Below, piece after piece: positions 24,121 to 32,860 of a DNA stretch of 64,000 bases. The stretch is taken from positions 1 to 64,000 of the forward strand of contig NZ_JAAIVB010000078.1 of assembly GCF_010974945.1 (NCBI RefSeq), in the 5' to 3' direction. This stretch comes from Noviherbaspirillum galbum (GTDB lineage Bacteria > Pseudomonadota > Gammaproteobacteria > Burkholderiales > Burkholderiaceae_D). The notes beneath the pieces were generated by a model, which was not told the origin of the DNA, ran no database searches, and was given only the letters and a program-made list of their open reading frames with translations. The translations under genes and the position numbers were made by a program. Positions within the stretch are counted from its first letter, which is position 1, and every line of letters starts with the position of its first letter.

Positions 24121-26760
24121 TCACGCCGTGCCTGGCGCCAGGCGGCGCACTTCGCCGGTCGCGCCGTTGACCTCGACGAGATCGCCGTCGCGTATCCAGT
24201 CGAGCACGCCCTTCACGTTTACCACCGCCGGCACCGCGAATTCGCGCGCGACGATGGCCCCGTGCGAAAGATAACCGCCGGTTTCCATCACCAGTCCTCC
24301 CGCTTTCAGGAACAGCGGCGTCCATGCGGGGTCGGTGGAGGGCGCCACCAGGATCTCGCCTGGACCCAGCCGCGCGCCATCCCCGGGGGCGCGTACGATG
24401 CGCGCCACGCCGCGCGCGATGCCCGCCCCGGTCGCGACGCCGAGCCGCACGTCGCCCGCCATGCCCCGGACCTCGGGCTTGCCGGAAACCGCGGCCTGGC
24501 CGCCTTCCATCACGACATCGGGGCCAGGCTGCCGCTCCCAATGCGCGCGCTGCGCGAGGCGGTCCCGCACGCGGGCCGCCGCGCCTGCCGGCGGGAGCCG
24601 TCCGGTCAATGCCATCCCGATTTCCTCCGCCGTCAACTCGAACACTTCCGGGGGCGCGGCGAGCGCCTGCCGGGTCGCCAGGAGCCCGCCGATATGCAGC
24701 AGCAACGGCCTGCAGGCATCGGACAGCCGCATGAAGCTGCTGCGCGCCAGTTCGCGCTGGCTGCTTTCCGCATTGGCCTGGCGGACCAGGGCCTTGAGGC
24801 CTGGCCGGCGATACCATGGCACGCCGGCGCGCACGACTTCCCAGGCGTCGTCGACTGCCCTGCGCTGCCTCGCTTGCACCGCCTCGCGGGACACGTCCAG
24901 CAGGCCGGCAATGCTGTCGAGAACATAGCCAGGATCCTCGTGCCAGCGAGGCTGGCGCCAGTAGCTTTCATAGATGCCGCGATGGCCGTAGCGGCGCAGG
25001 AAGTCCTCGAATCCCTGGCGGAAAGGATGCGATGGCGGCAACCGCTGCCATGCCTGGTCGTCGCGTTCCGCGCCGGTGATCCATCGGCGCAATGGCGGGT
25101 CCGCCGCAGCGGCGCGCGCCAGGTCCATCATGGCGTAACCCTGTTGCGCCGTGACGCTCGGCTCGCCGCCCGCGAGCAGCGCCGACGCGAGCCGGTAGGC
25201 TTGTCCGGGCAGCCAACGCTCCAGCCTGTCGACCAGGATGGCAAGGCTGGCGCCGCCCGACCCTTGCAGGAATGCCAGTTCACGCTGCCCCTGGACCTGG
25301 GCGATGCGTTCGAGCAGCGCCTGGTGGCAGGCAAGCGCATCCCGCGGCAAGGGCATGGCGCGCCATTGCGCCGCCAGCCGTTCGGCGCGGGCCGCGATGG
25401 CATGTGCCCTGCGGCGCACGCCGATCGAGCCGGCAAGGTAGCGCGCGATGCGCGGCAGGCGCCGCAGCCGATCCTTCCAGCGTTGGGGCGGCACCGCGAT
25501 CTCAGGCTGGTGGCCGCCGGCGAGTTCGTTGATCCGTCCGGGCGAGACGCCGAATGCGTCATAGCCTTCCCACATGACCAGCGACAGGTTCAGATACAGC
25601 CTGCCCTGGTGCAGTGCCGTCCTTTGCGCTCCCGGAAGGACGGGATAGGCCGCCATCCGCAAGCCTTGCTCGAGGATGACGTTGACCATCCGCCGCACCG
25701 ACCACCAGTCCAGCGCGGAGAGAGGAAAGGGCACGACGTCGCGCGTATTGCCGTTGGTCCAGATCACGGGCTGGCTCGCGATTTCCGCATAGGTATTCGT
25801 TGCCATGGCGGTCACCGGCCTCGCTTGCACCAGCCAGAAGCGTTCGCCATCCCACACCCATTCGATGTCATGGCAGGGCCGGCCCATGTCCAGCGCGAAC
25901 GCGGTGGAGCGCACAAGCTGCCCCAATGCCAGCGCCTGCCCATCGTCGAGCACGCGGCGGCGCGCGGCGGCTGGATCGGTGTCGCGCAGCGCCGTCCCGC
26001 CGTCTTCTCGCAGGCCGGTCTGCCGCAGCTTGCTGCCGACCCGCCACTCGGCCAGCATCAGCGCGCCGCCATGAACGTCTTCCTGCAAGAGATATTCGTC
26101 CCCGGCCGCCTCGCCCGACACCAGCGATTCCGCCAGGCCCCAATGCGCGTGAATCACGATCCTGTCGTCCCGCCCGGTGCGCGGATCGCAGCTGAAGGCG
26201 ATGCCGGCCGCCTGCGCCGGCAGCAGGCGCATGATCACGACCGCCATCGATGCCTGCGCGTGCGAGATGCCGAGGCGTTCCCGATAGGCGACCGCTTGCG
26301 GCGTCCACAGCGACGCCCACACCTCGCGGATCGCTTGCAGCAGGTCCGGCATGCCGCGCACGTTCAGCCGCGACAAGTGGATGCCGGCGAAGGAGGCCTT
26401 TTCCGAATCCTCCGACGTGCCGGAAGACCGCACGGCAAGCGGCTGCGCTGCCCAGTCCCGAGCGTCCATCGCCGCAGCCAGATCGGCGGTCAGGCCGGGC
26501 GGAATGCTGCAAGCCAGCAGCGCCGCATGGCAGGCGGCGGCAATTGCGGCGCTTGCGCTGGCATCGCCGCCGTGCTCAGCCGCCTCGATCTCCGCCATCA
26601 AGCCCGTCTCTTCCATGACCTGGCGGCAGGCACTTGCGGGAACCACGAATCCGTCAGGCACCGGCACGCCATACCGCGCCAGCAATCCGAGCTGCCAGCC
26701 TTTTCCGCCAGCCTCCTCACGCTGCAGGGCGGCATCCTTCCATTCCAGCAGGCCGTTCAC
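24121..26760 (-). CDS. Dikinase of rifampin-phosphotransferase architecture
   Basis: An 879-residue protein. Residues about 10-320 form the PEP-synthase-type ATP-grasp domain (GGKGWQLGLLARYGVPVPDGF, LAVRSSGTSEDSEKASFAG, GIAFSCDPRTG, DIEWVWDGERFWLVQARPVT). The middle of about 470 residues is poorly conserved. The end is a swivelling phosphohistidine domain, GGYLSHGAIVAREFAVPAVV, with His833. It lacks the C-terminal pyruvate-binding barrel of PEP synthase, so it is not a normal PpsA; domain order and length match rifampin phosphotransferase. The acceptor is unknown. GTG start overlaps the previous stop by 4 bases (GTGA), showing coupling with the pyruvyl transferase gene. Confidence 0.8.
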   Translation of the reverse strand: MNGLLEWKDAALQREEAGGKGWQLGLLARYGVPVPDGFVVPASACRQVMEETGLMAEIEAAEHGGDASASAAIAAACHAALLACSIPPGLTADLAAAMDARDWAAQPLAVRSSGTSEDSEKASFAGIHLSRLNVRGMPDLLQAIREVWASLWTPQAVAYRERLGISHAQASMAVVIMRLLPAQAAGIAFSCDPRTGRDDRIVIHAHWGLAESLVSGEAAGDEYLLQEDVHGGALMLAEWRVGSKLRQTGLREDGGTALRDTDPAAARRRVLDDGQALALGQLVRSTAFALDMGRPCHDIEWVWDGERFWLVQARPVTAMATNTYAEIASQPVIWTNGNTRDVVPFPLSALDWWSVRRMVNVILEQGLRMAAYPVLPGAQRTALHQGRLYLNLSLVMWEGYDAFGVSPGRINELAGGHQPEIAVPPQRWKDRLRRLPRIARYLAGSIGVRRRAHAIAARAERLAAQWRAMPLPRDALACHQALLERIAQVQGQRELAFLQGSGGASLAILVDRLERWLPGQAYRLASALLAGGEPSVTAQQGYAMMDLARAAAADPPLRRWITGAERDDQAWQRLPPSHPFRQGFEDFLRRYGHRGIYESYWRQPRWHEDPGYVLDSIAGLLDVSREAVQARQRRAVDDAWEVVRAGVPWYRRPGLKALVRQANAESSQRELARSSFMRLSDACRPLLLHIGGLLATRQALAAPPEVFELTAEEIGMALTGRLPPAGAAARVRDRLAQRAHWERQPGPDVVMEGGQAAVSGKPEVRGMAGDVRLGVATGAGIARGVARIVRAPGDGARLGPGEILVAPSTDPAWTPLFLKAGGLVMETGGYLSHGAIVAREFAVPAVVNVKGVLDWIRDGDLVEVNGATGEVRRLAPGTA

Positions 26761-28013
26761 CGCTTCTCCCCGTCGAAGTTCGCCATGGCGTGTTCATGCG
26801 CATCCATCAATGCGCCGGCATGGCGGCGCCGCAGCGCCGGGTCCGTTGCCAGCGCGGACAAGGCAGCTTCTACGAGGGCGTCTGCCGGCGCGGCCGCCGG
26901 AAAACCCGGCAAGCCCCACGTCGCCGCAAAGGCGGCATGCTTGCCATCAACGGCATCATTCCCCGGCTTGCCGATCGTGACGCAAGGGATGGCGTGCGAC
27001 ATGGCGACGATGACCGCATGGAGACTGCTCGCGCATACCAGGCGCGCCATGGCGATCAAGGCGCATGCTTCCCATACGTGCTGGGATTCGAAGAGCAGAG
27101 CTGGAGCGGGTCGCATCGCTTGCGCGATGCGTCGAAGAACCTCTAGGTCATCGTGCCACGGCGCTGCACCGGCACGAAACAGGACGCAGGGCAGCGAGGC
27201 CGCCACGCATAAGGCCCGCAGTTGCCCGGCCAGCGCGCGCACCGTGGCATCGTCCCCGAACTCGGCGTTGCACTGGACCGCGATGTATCCTTTGGCACAG
27301 CGCCGCGCCACGTCGGCCGCCTCTCCCTCTTTCGATCCCGCCGGCATCCGCGCCGCGATCTCCGTCGCGCATGCGTCAGCCACCATGACGACGGCGTCGG
27401 GTATCACGCTTGCGCGAATCCCCGCACGTGCCAGCTGCGAAACGGTGATGTTGTCGCGTACAGTCAGGCTGTTGGCGCGCCGAAGCTTGCCCAGGACTTC
27501 ATGCTGGAACGCCGGGTCGCGCCGGCCAAGCGTCACGCCGCCCGCCGCGTGAAAATGCACGGAGGTTCCAGCGGGAAGGTCATGCAGGCCAGAAGGCGGC
27601 AGCACGTAGGGCGCCAGGTCCGGCCTGTGAAGACGCTTGCGCGCCCACGTCATCCGCTCTTCCGGATGCCTATCGAGAGCACGAACGATGCGCGCCGCCT
27701 CGTCGTTCGCTGCCAGCATGACGGCCGCTTCCCATGCGTCGCAGGTAAGTATCTCGCCGCCGACATGGATGATCCTCAGCGGCCCGCGCGCATCGGCAAG
27801 GATCTGCGTGATGGAATGGACGTCATGCCCGCCAAGAGGTCGCAAGTCCCGATCTGCCAGTCCGGCAAAGAGAGGCTCTTCGGCGTCCTTGGTGCGCATG
27901 GCATGGAAGACATGGGGAAAGAGAAGATCGCCAAGATTGTGGCGGTCGAAGGCCCCGAAGTAAACGGTCCTTGGATGGACAGAGCGAGCGTGCGTGCTTG
28001 CGGATCCTGGCAT
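26757..28013 (-). CDS. Polysaccharide pyruvyl transferase family protein
   Basis: A 418-residue protein of the CsaB/WcaK type, which transfers a pyruvyl group from phosphoenolpyruvate to sugar hydroxyls. Typical parts are YFGAFDRHNLGDLLFPHVF at the N-terminus, HFHAAGGVTLGRRD with the following RRANSLTVRDNITVSQL (the R-D pair of the family), VIPDAVVMVAD, and the late CASSLHAVIVAMSHAIPCVTIG where the conserved His lies. It starts 3 bases after the SGNH gene stop and overlaps the dikinase start. The acceptor is not identifiable. Confidence 0.8.
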   Translation of the reverse strand: MPGSASTHARSVHPRTVYFGAFDRHNLGDLLFPHVFHAMRTKDAEEPLFAGLADRDLRPLGGHDVHSITQILADARGPLRIIHVGGEILTCDAWEAAVMLAANDEAARIVRALDRHPEERMTWARKRLHRPDLAPYVLPPSGLHDLPAGTSVHFHAAGGVTLGRRDPAFQHEVLGKLRRANSLTVRDNITVSQLARAGIRASVIPDAVVMVADACATEIAARMPAGSKEGEAADVARRCAKGYIAVQCNAEFGDDATVRALAGQLRALCVAASLPCVLFRAGAAPWHDDLEVLRRIAQAMRPAPALLFESQHVWEACALIAMARLVCASSLHAVIVAMSHAIPCVTIGKPGNDAVDGKHAAFAATWGLPGFPAAAPADALVEAALSALATDPALRRRHAGALMDAHEHAMANFDGEKR

Positions 28014-28016
28014 GCC

Positions 28017-28796
28017 TCAGCGGCGCAAGGCTTGCGCCTGCAGGCGTTCCTGATCGATCGCTTCGGCCACGGCCGCGACCGCGATGGCGTGCCACTCGGC
28101 GCACGCCGGATGTGGCGTCTCTGCCGGACGCTGCCAGATGGCGGCGTGAAACGCATAGGCGGCGATGCATGATCCCGCCAGGCTGGGATGGCTGTCGTCG
28201 GGGTCGTGCAGCCGCAGTCCGGCCTGCATGCGCATGGCGATTTGCCAGGCAGGCCCCACGGGAACGACCATCGCGTTGTTCGCCAAGCCAAGCGCCCGGT
28301 AAAAGCTGTTCAGCGAGAGTTGCCGTTCGGGCGCGTAGGCGCGCGCCCAGGTGAGATAGATCGCAGGCTGGGCGCCGGCGCGGCGTATACGGTCCGCGAA
28401 TGAGGCCACGTATCGCCGCGTCGAGCGATCGTCGATGAAGGGTTGCTGGCTGGCCTCCTGCAGCACCACGACGTCCCATTTCGCGGAATCGATGGCTTGC
28501 TGGGCATCGCCATTTAACCAATGGTCTCCCAGCCGCGCGCCGCCGACGGTGACGGTCTTGACGACGGGATGGGGCGCGCCGTTCAGTTCGGCAAGCTCGG
28601 ACACCAGCCTCGGCATGGCATGGTAGTAGGTATAGCTGTTGCCGATGAACAGGACGCGCTTCCCGGCAGGCAGGTCGTCGGCATCAGCAGCGCGTGCGGT
28701 CGTCGCGAGCGAAGCCGCGACGAGCAGGCATGCCGTGGCCACGGACATCATCCTGCGGAGAGTGACGCTTGTCAGTTCAGGTCTTGCACGCGGCAT
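28017..28796 (-). CDS. SGNH/GDSL-like hydrolase, exported
   Basis: A 259-residue secreted esterase-type protein. Block I is VLFIGNSYTYYH with the nucleophile Ser; block II is GGARLGDHW; block V is DDSHPSLAG with catalytic Asp and His. A signal peptide ending ATTARA is clear from the internal MMSVATACLL; the ATG at 28796 is the longest start and one of the internal ATGs may be the real one. First gene of a three-gene unit with the pyruvyl transferase and dikinase. It could add or remove acyl groups on a polysaccharide, by context. Confidence 0.8.
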   Translation of the reverse strand: MPRARPELTSVTLRRMMSVATACLLVAASLATTARAADADDLPAGKRVLFIGNSYTYYHAMPRLVSELAELNGAPHPVVKTVTVGGARLGDHWLNGDAQQAIDSAKWDVVVLQEASQQPFIDDRSTRRYVASFADRIRRAGAQPAIYLTWARAYAPERQLSLNSFYRALGLANNAMVVPVGPAWQIAMRMQAGLRLHDPDDSHPSLAGSCIAAYAFHAAIWQRPAETPHPACAEWHAIAVAAVAEAIDQERLQAQALRR

Positions 28797-29237
28797 GACA
28801 GTAATTCCGGAAGTCCGTTGAACATGGCAACGATCAAGTGTTGGGCACGATTATCGACCACGCGCAATGGCCGGGGATGGGAAATATCAATGCCCGATTC
28901 GATCGGTTCGCGATGCGGCGCGGCGACCGAGCCATGCCGCTCTGCGAGGTGGCAATGGTAATTGCCTTGCGGGCCAGTGACAAGACAGTCACGGGACAGC
29001 GACAAGCCGCGCGTGCGTGACGGGATATTCCCGCGTCTGAAAAAAACACCCCTGTCCCGATTGTTTTTATTTTTTTGACATGGCAGAATGAATTCTTCCG
29101 GTGTCTTGGCCCAGGCCTCAGGCCGCTGATGAGTCCGAGAGATTTCATCGACAGGCATCCGGTCCACGCGCAGCGCGCTCGTTTGAAGCGGCTGCCCTGA
29201 CTTCCACCAGTGTCATTCAACTTAGACGGAGGGCGAT
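28797..29237. other. Intergenic stretch with possible promoters
   Basis: 441 bases between divergent genes. A TTGACA box lies at about 29076 on the plus strand, next to a T-rich run, but no convincing -10 follows. GACGGGATATTCCCGCGTC at about 29019 is an imperfect dyad followed by seven A residues. An open frame on the minus strand (28834-29220) has atypical composition and is not taken as a gene. Confidence 0.35.
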
Positions 29238-29489
29238 ATGAAAGCTTGCATGCTACAGCAGACCACGTTGCAGCAACGCCCGACGTCCGTCATGGCCTTC
29301 CGCTGCTCCACGTTCGTCGTTCCGTCCGCATCCCGCGCCGGATCCCGCAATGGCGTCCGCAGCAACGACGGCATGAATGGCTCCCGCAGCATGCATCTCA
29401 CCAATGGCCGCAACCGATCCAACGGCCTGAATCATTCGACGCAATACAGCATCATCCGGAGGAATGTCCTCCTGGACGAAGGAGGATAG
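29238..29489 (+). CDS. Hypothetical basic Asn/Ser-rich small protein
   Basis: An 83-residue frame starting MKACMLQQTTLQQRPTSV, with ACGGAGGGCGAT giving a good ribosome site (GGAGG, 7 bases) and a strong terminator 43 bases after the stop. The middle is unusual: rich in Asn, Ser, Arg and Gly (for example NGVRSNDGMNGSRSMHLTNG). No membrane segment or signal peptide is seen. No family recognised. It could be a small regulatory or precursor protein; the signals around it are better evidence than the sequence itself. Confidence 0.55.
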   Translation: MKACMLQQTTLQQRPTSVMAFRCSTFVVPSASRAGSRNGVRSNDGMNGSRSMHLTNGRNRSNGLNHSTQYSIIRRNVLLDEGG

Positions 29490-29531
29490 CAGCACCACCT
29501 TCGACCAGCCTGACAGTCAGGCAAGGCGACC

Positions 29532-29570
29532 AGCCCGGATGATCCCAAGGACATCCGGGCTTTTTGTTTT
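29532..29570 (+). terminator. Strong Rho-independent terminator
   Basis: A perfect 10-bp stem AGCCCGGATG/CATCCGGGCT (29532-29541 with 29552-29561) with a 10-base loop, followed by TTTTGTTTT. It ends the transcript of the 83-residue gene. Confidence 0.92.
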
Positions 29571-29953
29571 CATCGTCCTTGCGCGTAATGCCGCGTCTAG
29601 CGGCCGGCAGTGAAGTCCTCTTAGGAGGCCGTCCCCGGAGAACCGGACAAGACGTCGATCTTTGAAACGCACGGAAGGAGGCTTCACCCGTTCAAGCAGA
29701 CATGGCTCTCAGCCGTGCCTGCCTGGCCGGGGAACGCCTGCAAGGCAATCGTGTCCTGCACTCCCCTCGCGCTTTTTGAAAGCGCATGGCATTGCCAGGA
29801 TCTCGCTCACCCTTCGCTTTCCACATCCGTTCGACGCGGCGCGCATTACCCGATTGCGCCGCACCTCTTCAACGCACCACCCTCGCCGTGCGGGATGGCG
29901 CAGTCGCAGTTGCACGGCATGCCATTAAAGACCACCTACCAAAGGAAATGAAA
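29571..29953. other. Unassigned stretch before a small gene
   Basis: 383 bases with no convincing gene. GGAGG-rich segments (CTTAGGAGGCCG, GGAAGGAGGCTT) are followed by frames with unlike composition and no homology I recognise. An untranslated leader or small RNA for the next gene is possible but not shown. Confidence 0.3.
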
Positions 29954-30130
29954 ATGAGCCTCGAAGAAATCATGAAACAGATGGACCAGAAAAGCGAAAC
30001 CCTCCAGGGTTTCCGGGATGGCGAACTCTGGTACCGCACGCGCAGCGGATCGGAGTATGCCGTACCGATGACCTATCGTGGCGACTCCGCCTATCAGGCG
30101 CAGGAAAATCTCGTTCATCTGATCCGCTGA
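29954..30130 (+). CDS. Hypothetical protein, 58 residues
   Basis: A small acidic protein, MSLEEIMKQMDQKSETLQGF then RTRSGSEYAVPMTYRGDSAY. The ATG at 29954 has AAGGA 7 bases before it; the ATG two codons earlier is too close to that site. No family recognised. A long hairpin repeat follows the stop by 58 bases. Confidence 0.55.
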   Translation: MSLEEIMKQMDQKSETLQGFRDGELWYRTRSGSEYAVPMTYRGDSAYQAQENLVHLIR

Positions 30131-30188
30131 TCAACAATGAGCGATGCCGACCTCTCAGCACGAGGTGCCGCTGCGATCCTCATGCTGC

Positions 30189-30245
30189 AAGAGCCTGTTC
30201 GAAAATGCCGCCGATTCGGAAGGCGGCTTTTCCGAACAGGCTCTT
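30189..30245. repeat. Long hairpin repeat, 24-bp arms
   Basis: Arms 30189-30212 and 30222-30245 begin AAGAGCCTGTTCG and pair at 22 of 24 positions, with a 9-base loop. There is no T run typical of a terminator. Size and symmetry suggest a dispersed palindromic repeat or a small transposon remnant with terminal inverted repeats; no second copy was noticed in the window. Confidence 0.7.
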
Positions 30246-30426
30246 GTTCGTCCATCGTTGCCGCAGAAACGCTGCCGGTGACGATTGGGATGATGCAATC
30301 TTGCGCGCCCGCAATGTCAACGTTCCTGGTCCGATGATGAACCTGCATGATTGTCCACCGTCATAAGGACACAAGAGCACTTGATCTTCGGATCAGGATT
30401 TCCTTAACTTGCGGAATGGAACTTCC

Positions 30427-30789
30427 ATGAATCTACTGCTTACAGGACAACACGTCGACGTCAGCCCGGCATTGCGTGAATACGTCGAAAAAAAACTGGA
30501 ACGAATTACCCGGCATTTTGACCAGATCATCGACATTGCCGTCGTTCTAGGTGTGGAAAAGCCGTCCGAAAAGGAGAAGCGGCAGCGCGCGGAAATCAAT
30601 ATGCGGCTCAAGGGCAACGTGATTCACGTCGAACACTTTGCCGAAGACCTGTATGCGGCGGTGGACTGTGCGGTGGACAAGCTGGACCGGCAGGTCCTGA
30701 AATACAAGGGAAAGGTGCAGGACCACCAGCATGAAAGCATCAAGCGCTCGCCGGAGCGCCTGGAAGCTCCCCAGCCTCCGGGCGTCTGA
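30427..30789 (+). CDS. hpf: Ribosome hibernation promoting factor (short HPF)
   Basis: A 120-residue short-form HPF/YfiA protein that binds the 30S decoding region and helps form inactive 100S ribosomes in resting cells. The family pattern is clear: MNLLLTGQHVDVSPALREYVEKKLERITRHFD, then AEINMRLKGNVIHVEHFAEDLYAAVD and KLDRQVLKYKGKVQDH. The long-form dimerisation domain is absent, as in E. coli HPF. It is not next to rpoN as it often is. GGAA lies 6 bases before the ATG. Confidence 0.93.
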   Translation: MNLLLTGQHVDVSPALREYVEKKLERITRHFDQIIDIAVVLGVEKPSEKEKRQRAEINMRLKGNVIHVEHFAEDLYAAVDCAVDKLDRQVLKYKGKVQDHQHESIKRSPERLEAPQPPGV

Positions 30790-30809
30790 CCGGCGGTGCA
30801 CTCAGCCAA

Positions 30810-32462
30810 TTAGCCGATCAGCTTCAGCCGGACGTTGCTCAGGCTGGGCTGATCGGTTTCTTCCTCGACATCAGGACTGACGCCCGGAAAGCTGGCTTGG
30901 ATCACATTCCCTGCATGGCCAGTGACGTGAAACGCCGACACAGCCTGGGCAAGCACGGCGGCCCGCTGCTGCATGGCGGCGGCTGCAACGGCGGCCTGTT
31001 GCACCAGGGCGCCGTTCTGGCGCGTCATCTCGTCCATCGTGGAGACGGCCTGATTCACTTCCTCGATGCCGGCGCTCTGCTCCTGGCTGGCGCCGCTGAT
31101 CTCATCCATGATGGCAACGACATGCTTGACGGCGGTGACGATCTCTTCCATCTGGGTGCCTGCCTGGCCGACGAGCGCATTGCCGCTCTCCACCTTGCTG
31201 ACTGAATCGTTGATCAGTTCCTTGATTTCCTTTGCCGCGGCGGCCGAACGCTGGGCCAGGTTGCGCACTTCGGATGCGACCACGGCGAAGCCCCGACCCT
31301 GCTCCCCGGCGCGCGCCGCCTCGACCGCGGCGTTCAGTGCAAGGATGTTTGTCTGGAAGGCGATGCCATCGATCACGCTGATGATGTCGACGATCTTGCG
31401 CGAGCTGTCCTTGATGGAGGTCATCGTGCCGACCACCCGGCTGACGACCTCGCCGCCCTTGAGCGCGGAAGCGGAAGCCGATTGAACGAGCTGGTTCGCC
31501 TGCTGCGCATTGGCGGCGTTCTCATTCACCCGCGAGGTCAGCTGGCTCATCGATTCCACGGTCTGCTGGATGGCATCTGCCTGGGCATCGGTACGAGAAG
31601 ACAGGTTGGCATTGCCATCGGACAGTTCGTCCGAATTGGCGCGGATCTGCTCGGTGTTGTCGCGGACCTGGCTGACGATGCGCGACAGGCTTTCGTCCAT
31701 TTCCTTGAGCGCGCCCAGCAGCTCGCCCATTTCATCCTTGCCCGTCACCTCGATCGGCGTGCCCAGCTTGCCGGCGGCGACGCGCTTGGCGACATCGAGC
31801 GCTTCGCCCAGGGGTCCGGTGATGCTGCGGGTGGTGAAGAACGACACCGCGCCGCCCATCAACACCGTCGCGATGCCGGTAATGATGAGCACCATGGTGA
31901 TCTTCTGGCCGGTGGACTCGGAGGCTTCCATCAGCCGGTCGATGTGCACCTGCTGCAGCTGGACCAGCTTGTCGATCTGCTGCACGGCCTGCTGGTTAAG
32001 CGGGTCGATCTTGGAAGAGATCAGCTTGCCGGCACCCTCGTTGCTGTAGCCTTTCACCAGCTCGATCGCTTCCTTGAACGGGCCTTCCGTCTGCTTGTCG
32101 AGACCCTCGATGGCTACGAGGATCTTGTTTTCGTCGTCGTCGAGCCCGGTGGACACGAGCTTGTCCTTCGCTTCCTGGAACCGCTTGCGCTGCACCGCCA
32201 GCTTGCTCTCTTCCTTCTGCATTTCAGGCATGCTGTACTGCAGCCCGACGTTGCGCATGGCGATGCCGCCTTCCAGCACGGCGCTGCGCATGGTGTTGGC
32301 AAGCTGGACCTTGCTGTTCGCCACCTGGGTAGCGGAATTGTGGGAGCGCCGCGCGTTGCCGCTGACGAGAATTCCCGCGATCAGGACGCAGACTACCCAC
32401 GCGAGGAGCACGCCGAAGCCGAGTTGGAGACGCGCTCCGATTTTCAGTGACCGAATATTCAT
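30810..32462 (-). CDS. Methyl-accepting chemotaxis protein
   Basis: A 550-residue transmembrane chemoreceptor. A first helix (about 11-31) leads into a four-helix-bundle periplasmic sensor (4HB_MCP type, about 40-190), a second helix (about 192-212), HAMP (about 213-265) and a cytoplasmic coiled coil. Its hairpin tip contains [20 protein letters not shown] followed by [18 protein letters not shown], the conserved kinase-coupling segment. The C-terminus has no NWETF-type CheR tether. Ligand unknown. It converges on hpf. ATG at 32462 follows AAAGAG. Confidence 0.93.
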   Translation of the reverse strand: MNIRSLKIGARLQLGFGVLLAWVVCVLIAGILVSGNARRSHNSATQVANSKVQLANTMRSAVLEGGIAMRNVGLQYSMPEMQKEESKLAVQRKRFQEAKDKLVSTGLDDDENKILVAIEGLDKQTEGPFKEAIELVKGYSNEGAGKLISSKIDPLNQQAVQQIDKLVQLQQVHIDRLMEASESTGQKITMVLIITGIATVLMGGAVSFFTTRSITGPLGEALDVAKRVAAGKLGTPIEVTGKDEMGELLGALKEMDESLSRIVSQVRDNTEQIRANSDELSDGNANLSSRTDAQADAIQQTVESMSQLTSRVNENAANAQQANQLVQSASASALKGGEVVSRVVGTMTSIKDSSRKIVDIISVIDGIAFQTNILALNAAVEAARAGEQGRGFAVVASEVRNLAQRSAAAAKEIKELINDSVSKVESGNALVGQAGTQMEEIVTAVKHVVAIMDEISGASQEQSAGIEEVNQAVSTMDEMTRQNGALVQQAAVAAAAMQQRAAVLAQAVSAFHVTGHAGNVIQASFPGVSPDVEEETDQPSLSNVRLKLIG

Positions 32463-32860
32463 GATATCTCTTTCGCAAGCCCGTGGAATCAAACGACTAA
32501 GGACGAGTCTTTGCCCGCAAAAGATGGGGCGAACAGCATCAGCGCGACAGGCGCGCGATGTCGGCGCGTGAGCGCTGCGCAGGCCGGCGCCGGCGCGGGG
32601 CCGGCATGACTGGCAGGATGGTTGTACTGCCGATGCAGCCGGCTTGGCCGGTCCGCATGACGTCTCCGTTTATTTATATTTTCTTATAGGCATATCTTAG
32701 ACAAGAAGTTTCTACCACGCAACAAGCACGGGCCGGTATTTGATTGAAATCAATCCCGGGGAAGGTAAGACGGCCCATACCTGGCCTGGCCTGCCAGCAA
32801 TGCGGTCATTTCCTTGGCCTACCTTAATGCCGGTGTGAAGCACAGAGAACGTTGTCCAAC
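32463..32860. other. Divergent intergenic stretch
   Basis: 398 bases between the chemoreceptor and the OpgC-like gene. An AT-rich segment at 32668-32705 (TTTATTTATATTTTCTTATA) is the only obvious promoter-like region. No sigma-28 motif matching the flagellar consensus was found for the chemoreceptor. No gene is seen. Confidence 0.4.

Noticed and set aside
24121-26760. Phosphoenolpyruvate synthase (ppsA)
   Set aside because: The protein ends just after the phosphohistidine domain and lacks the C-terminal pyruvate-binding barrel; the order fits rifampin phosphotransferase instead.
23950-27552. A 1200-codon open frame on the plus strand
   Set aside because: It lies antisense to the dikinase and pyruvyl transferase genes, whose products show clear domains. 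High GC keeps the opposite strand open; its protein is low-complexity with no family motif.
28834-29220. A 128-codon minus-strand frame
   Set aside because: Composition is unlike the neighbours, there is no ribosome site or known motif, and it crosses the AT-rich promoter-like zone.
30386-30403. TTGATCTTCGGATCAG as an FNR box upstream of hpf
   Set aside because: The half-sites are separated by 6 bases rather than 4; it is better read as a short hairpin with a TTCG loop.
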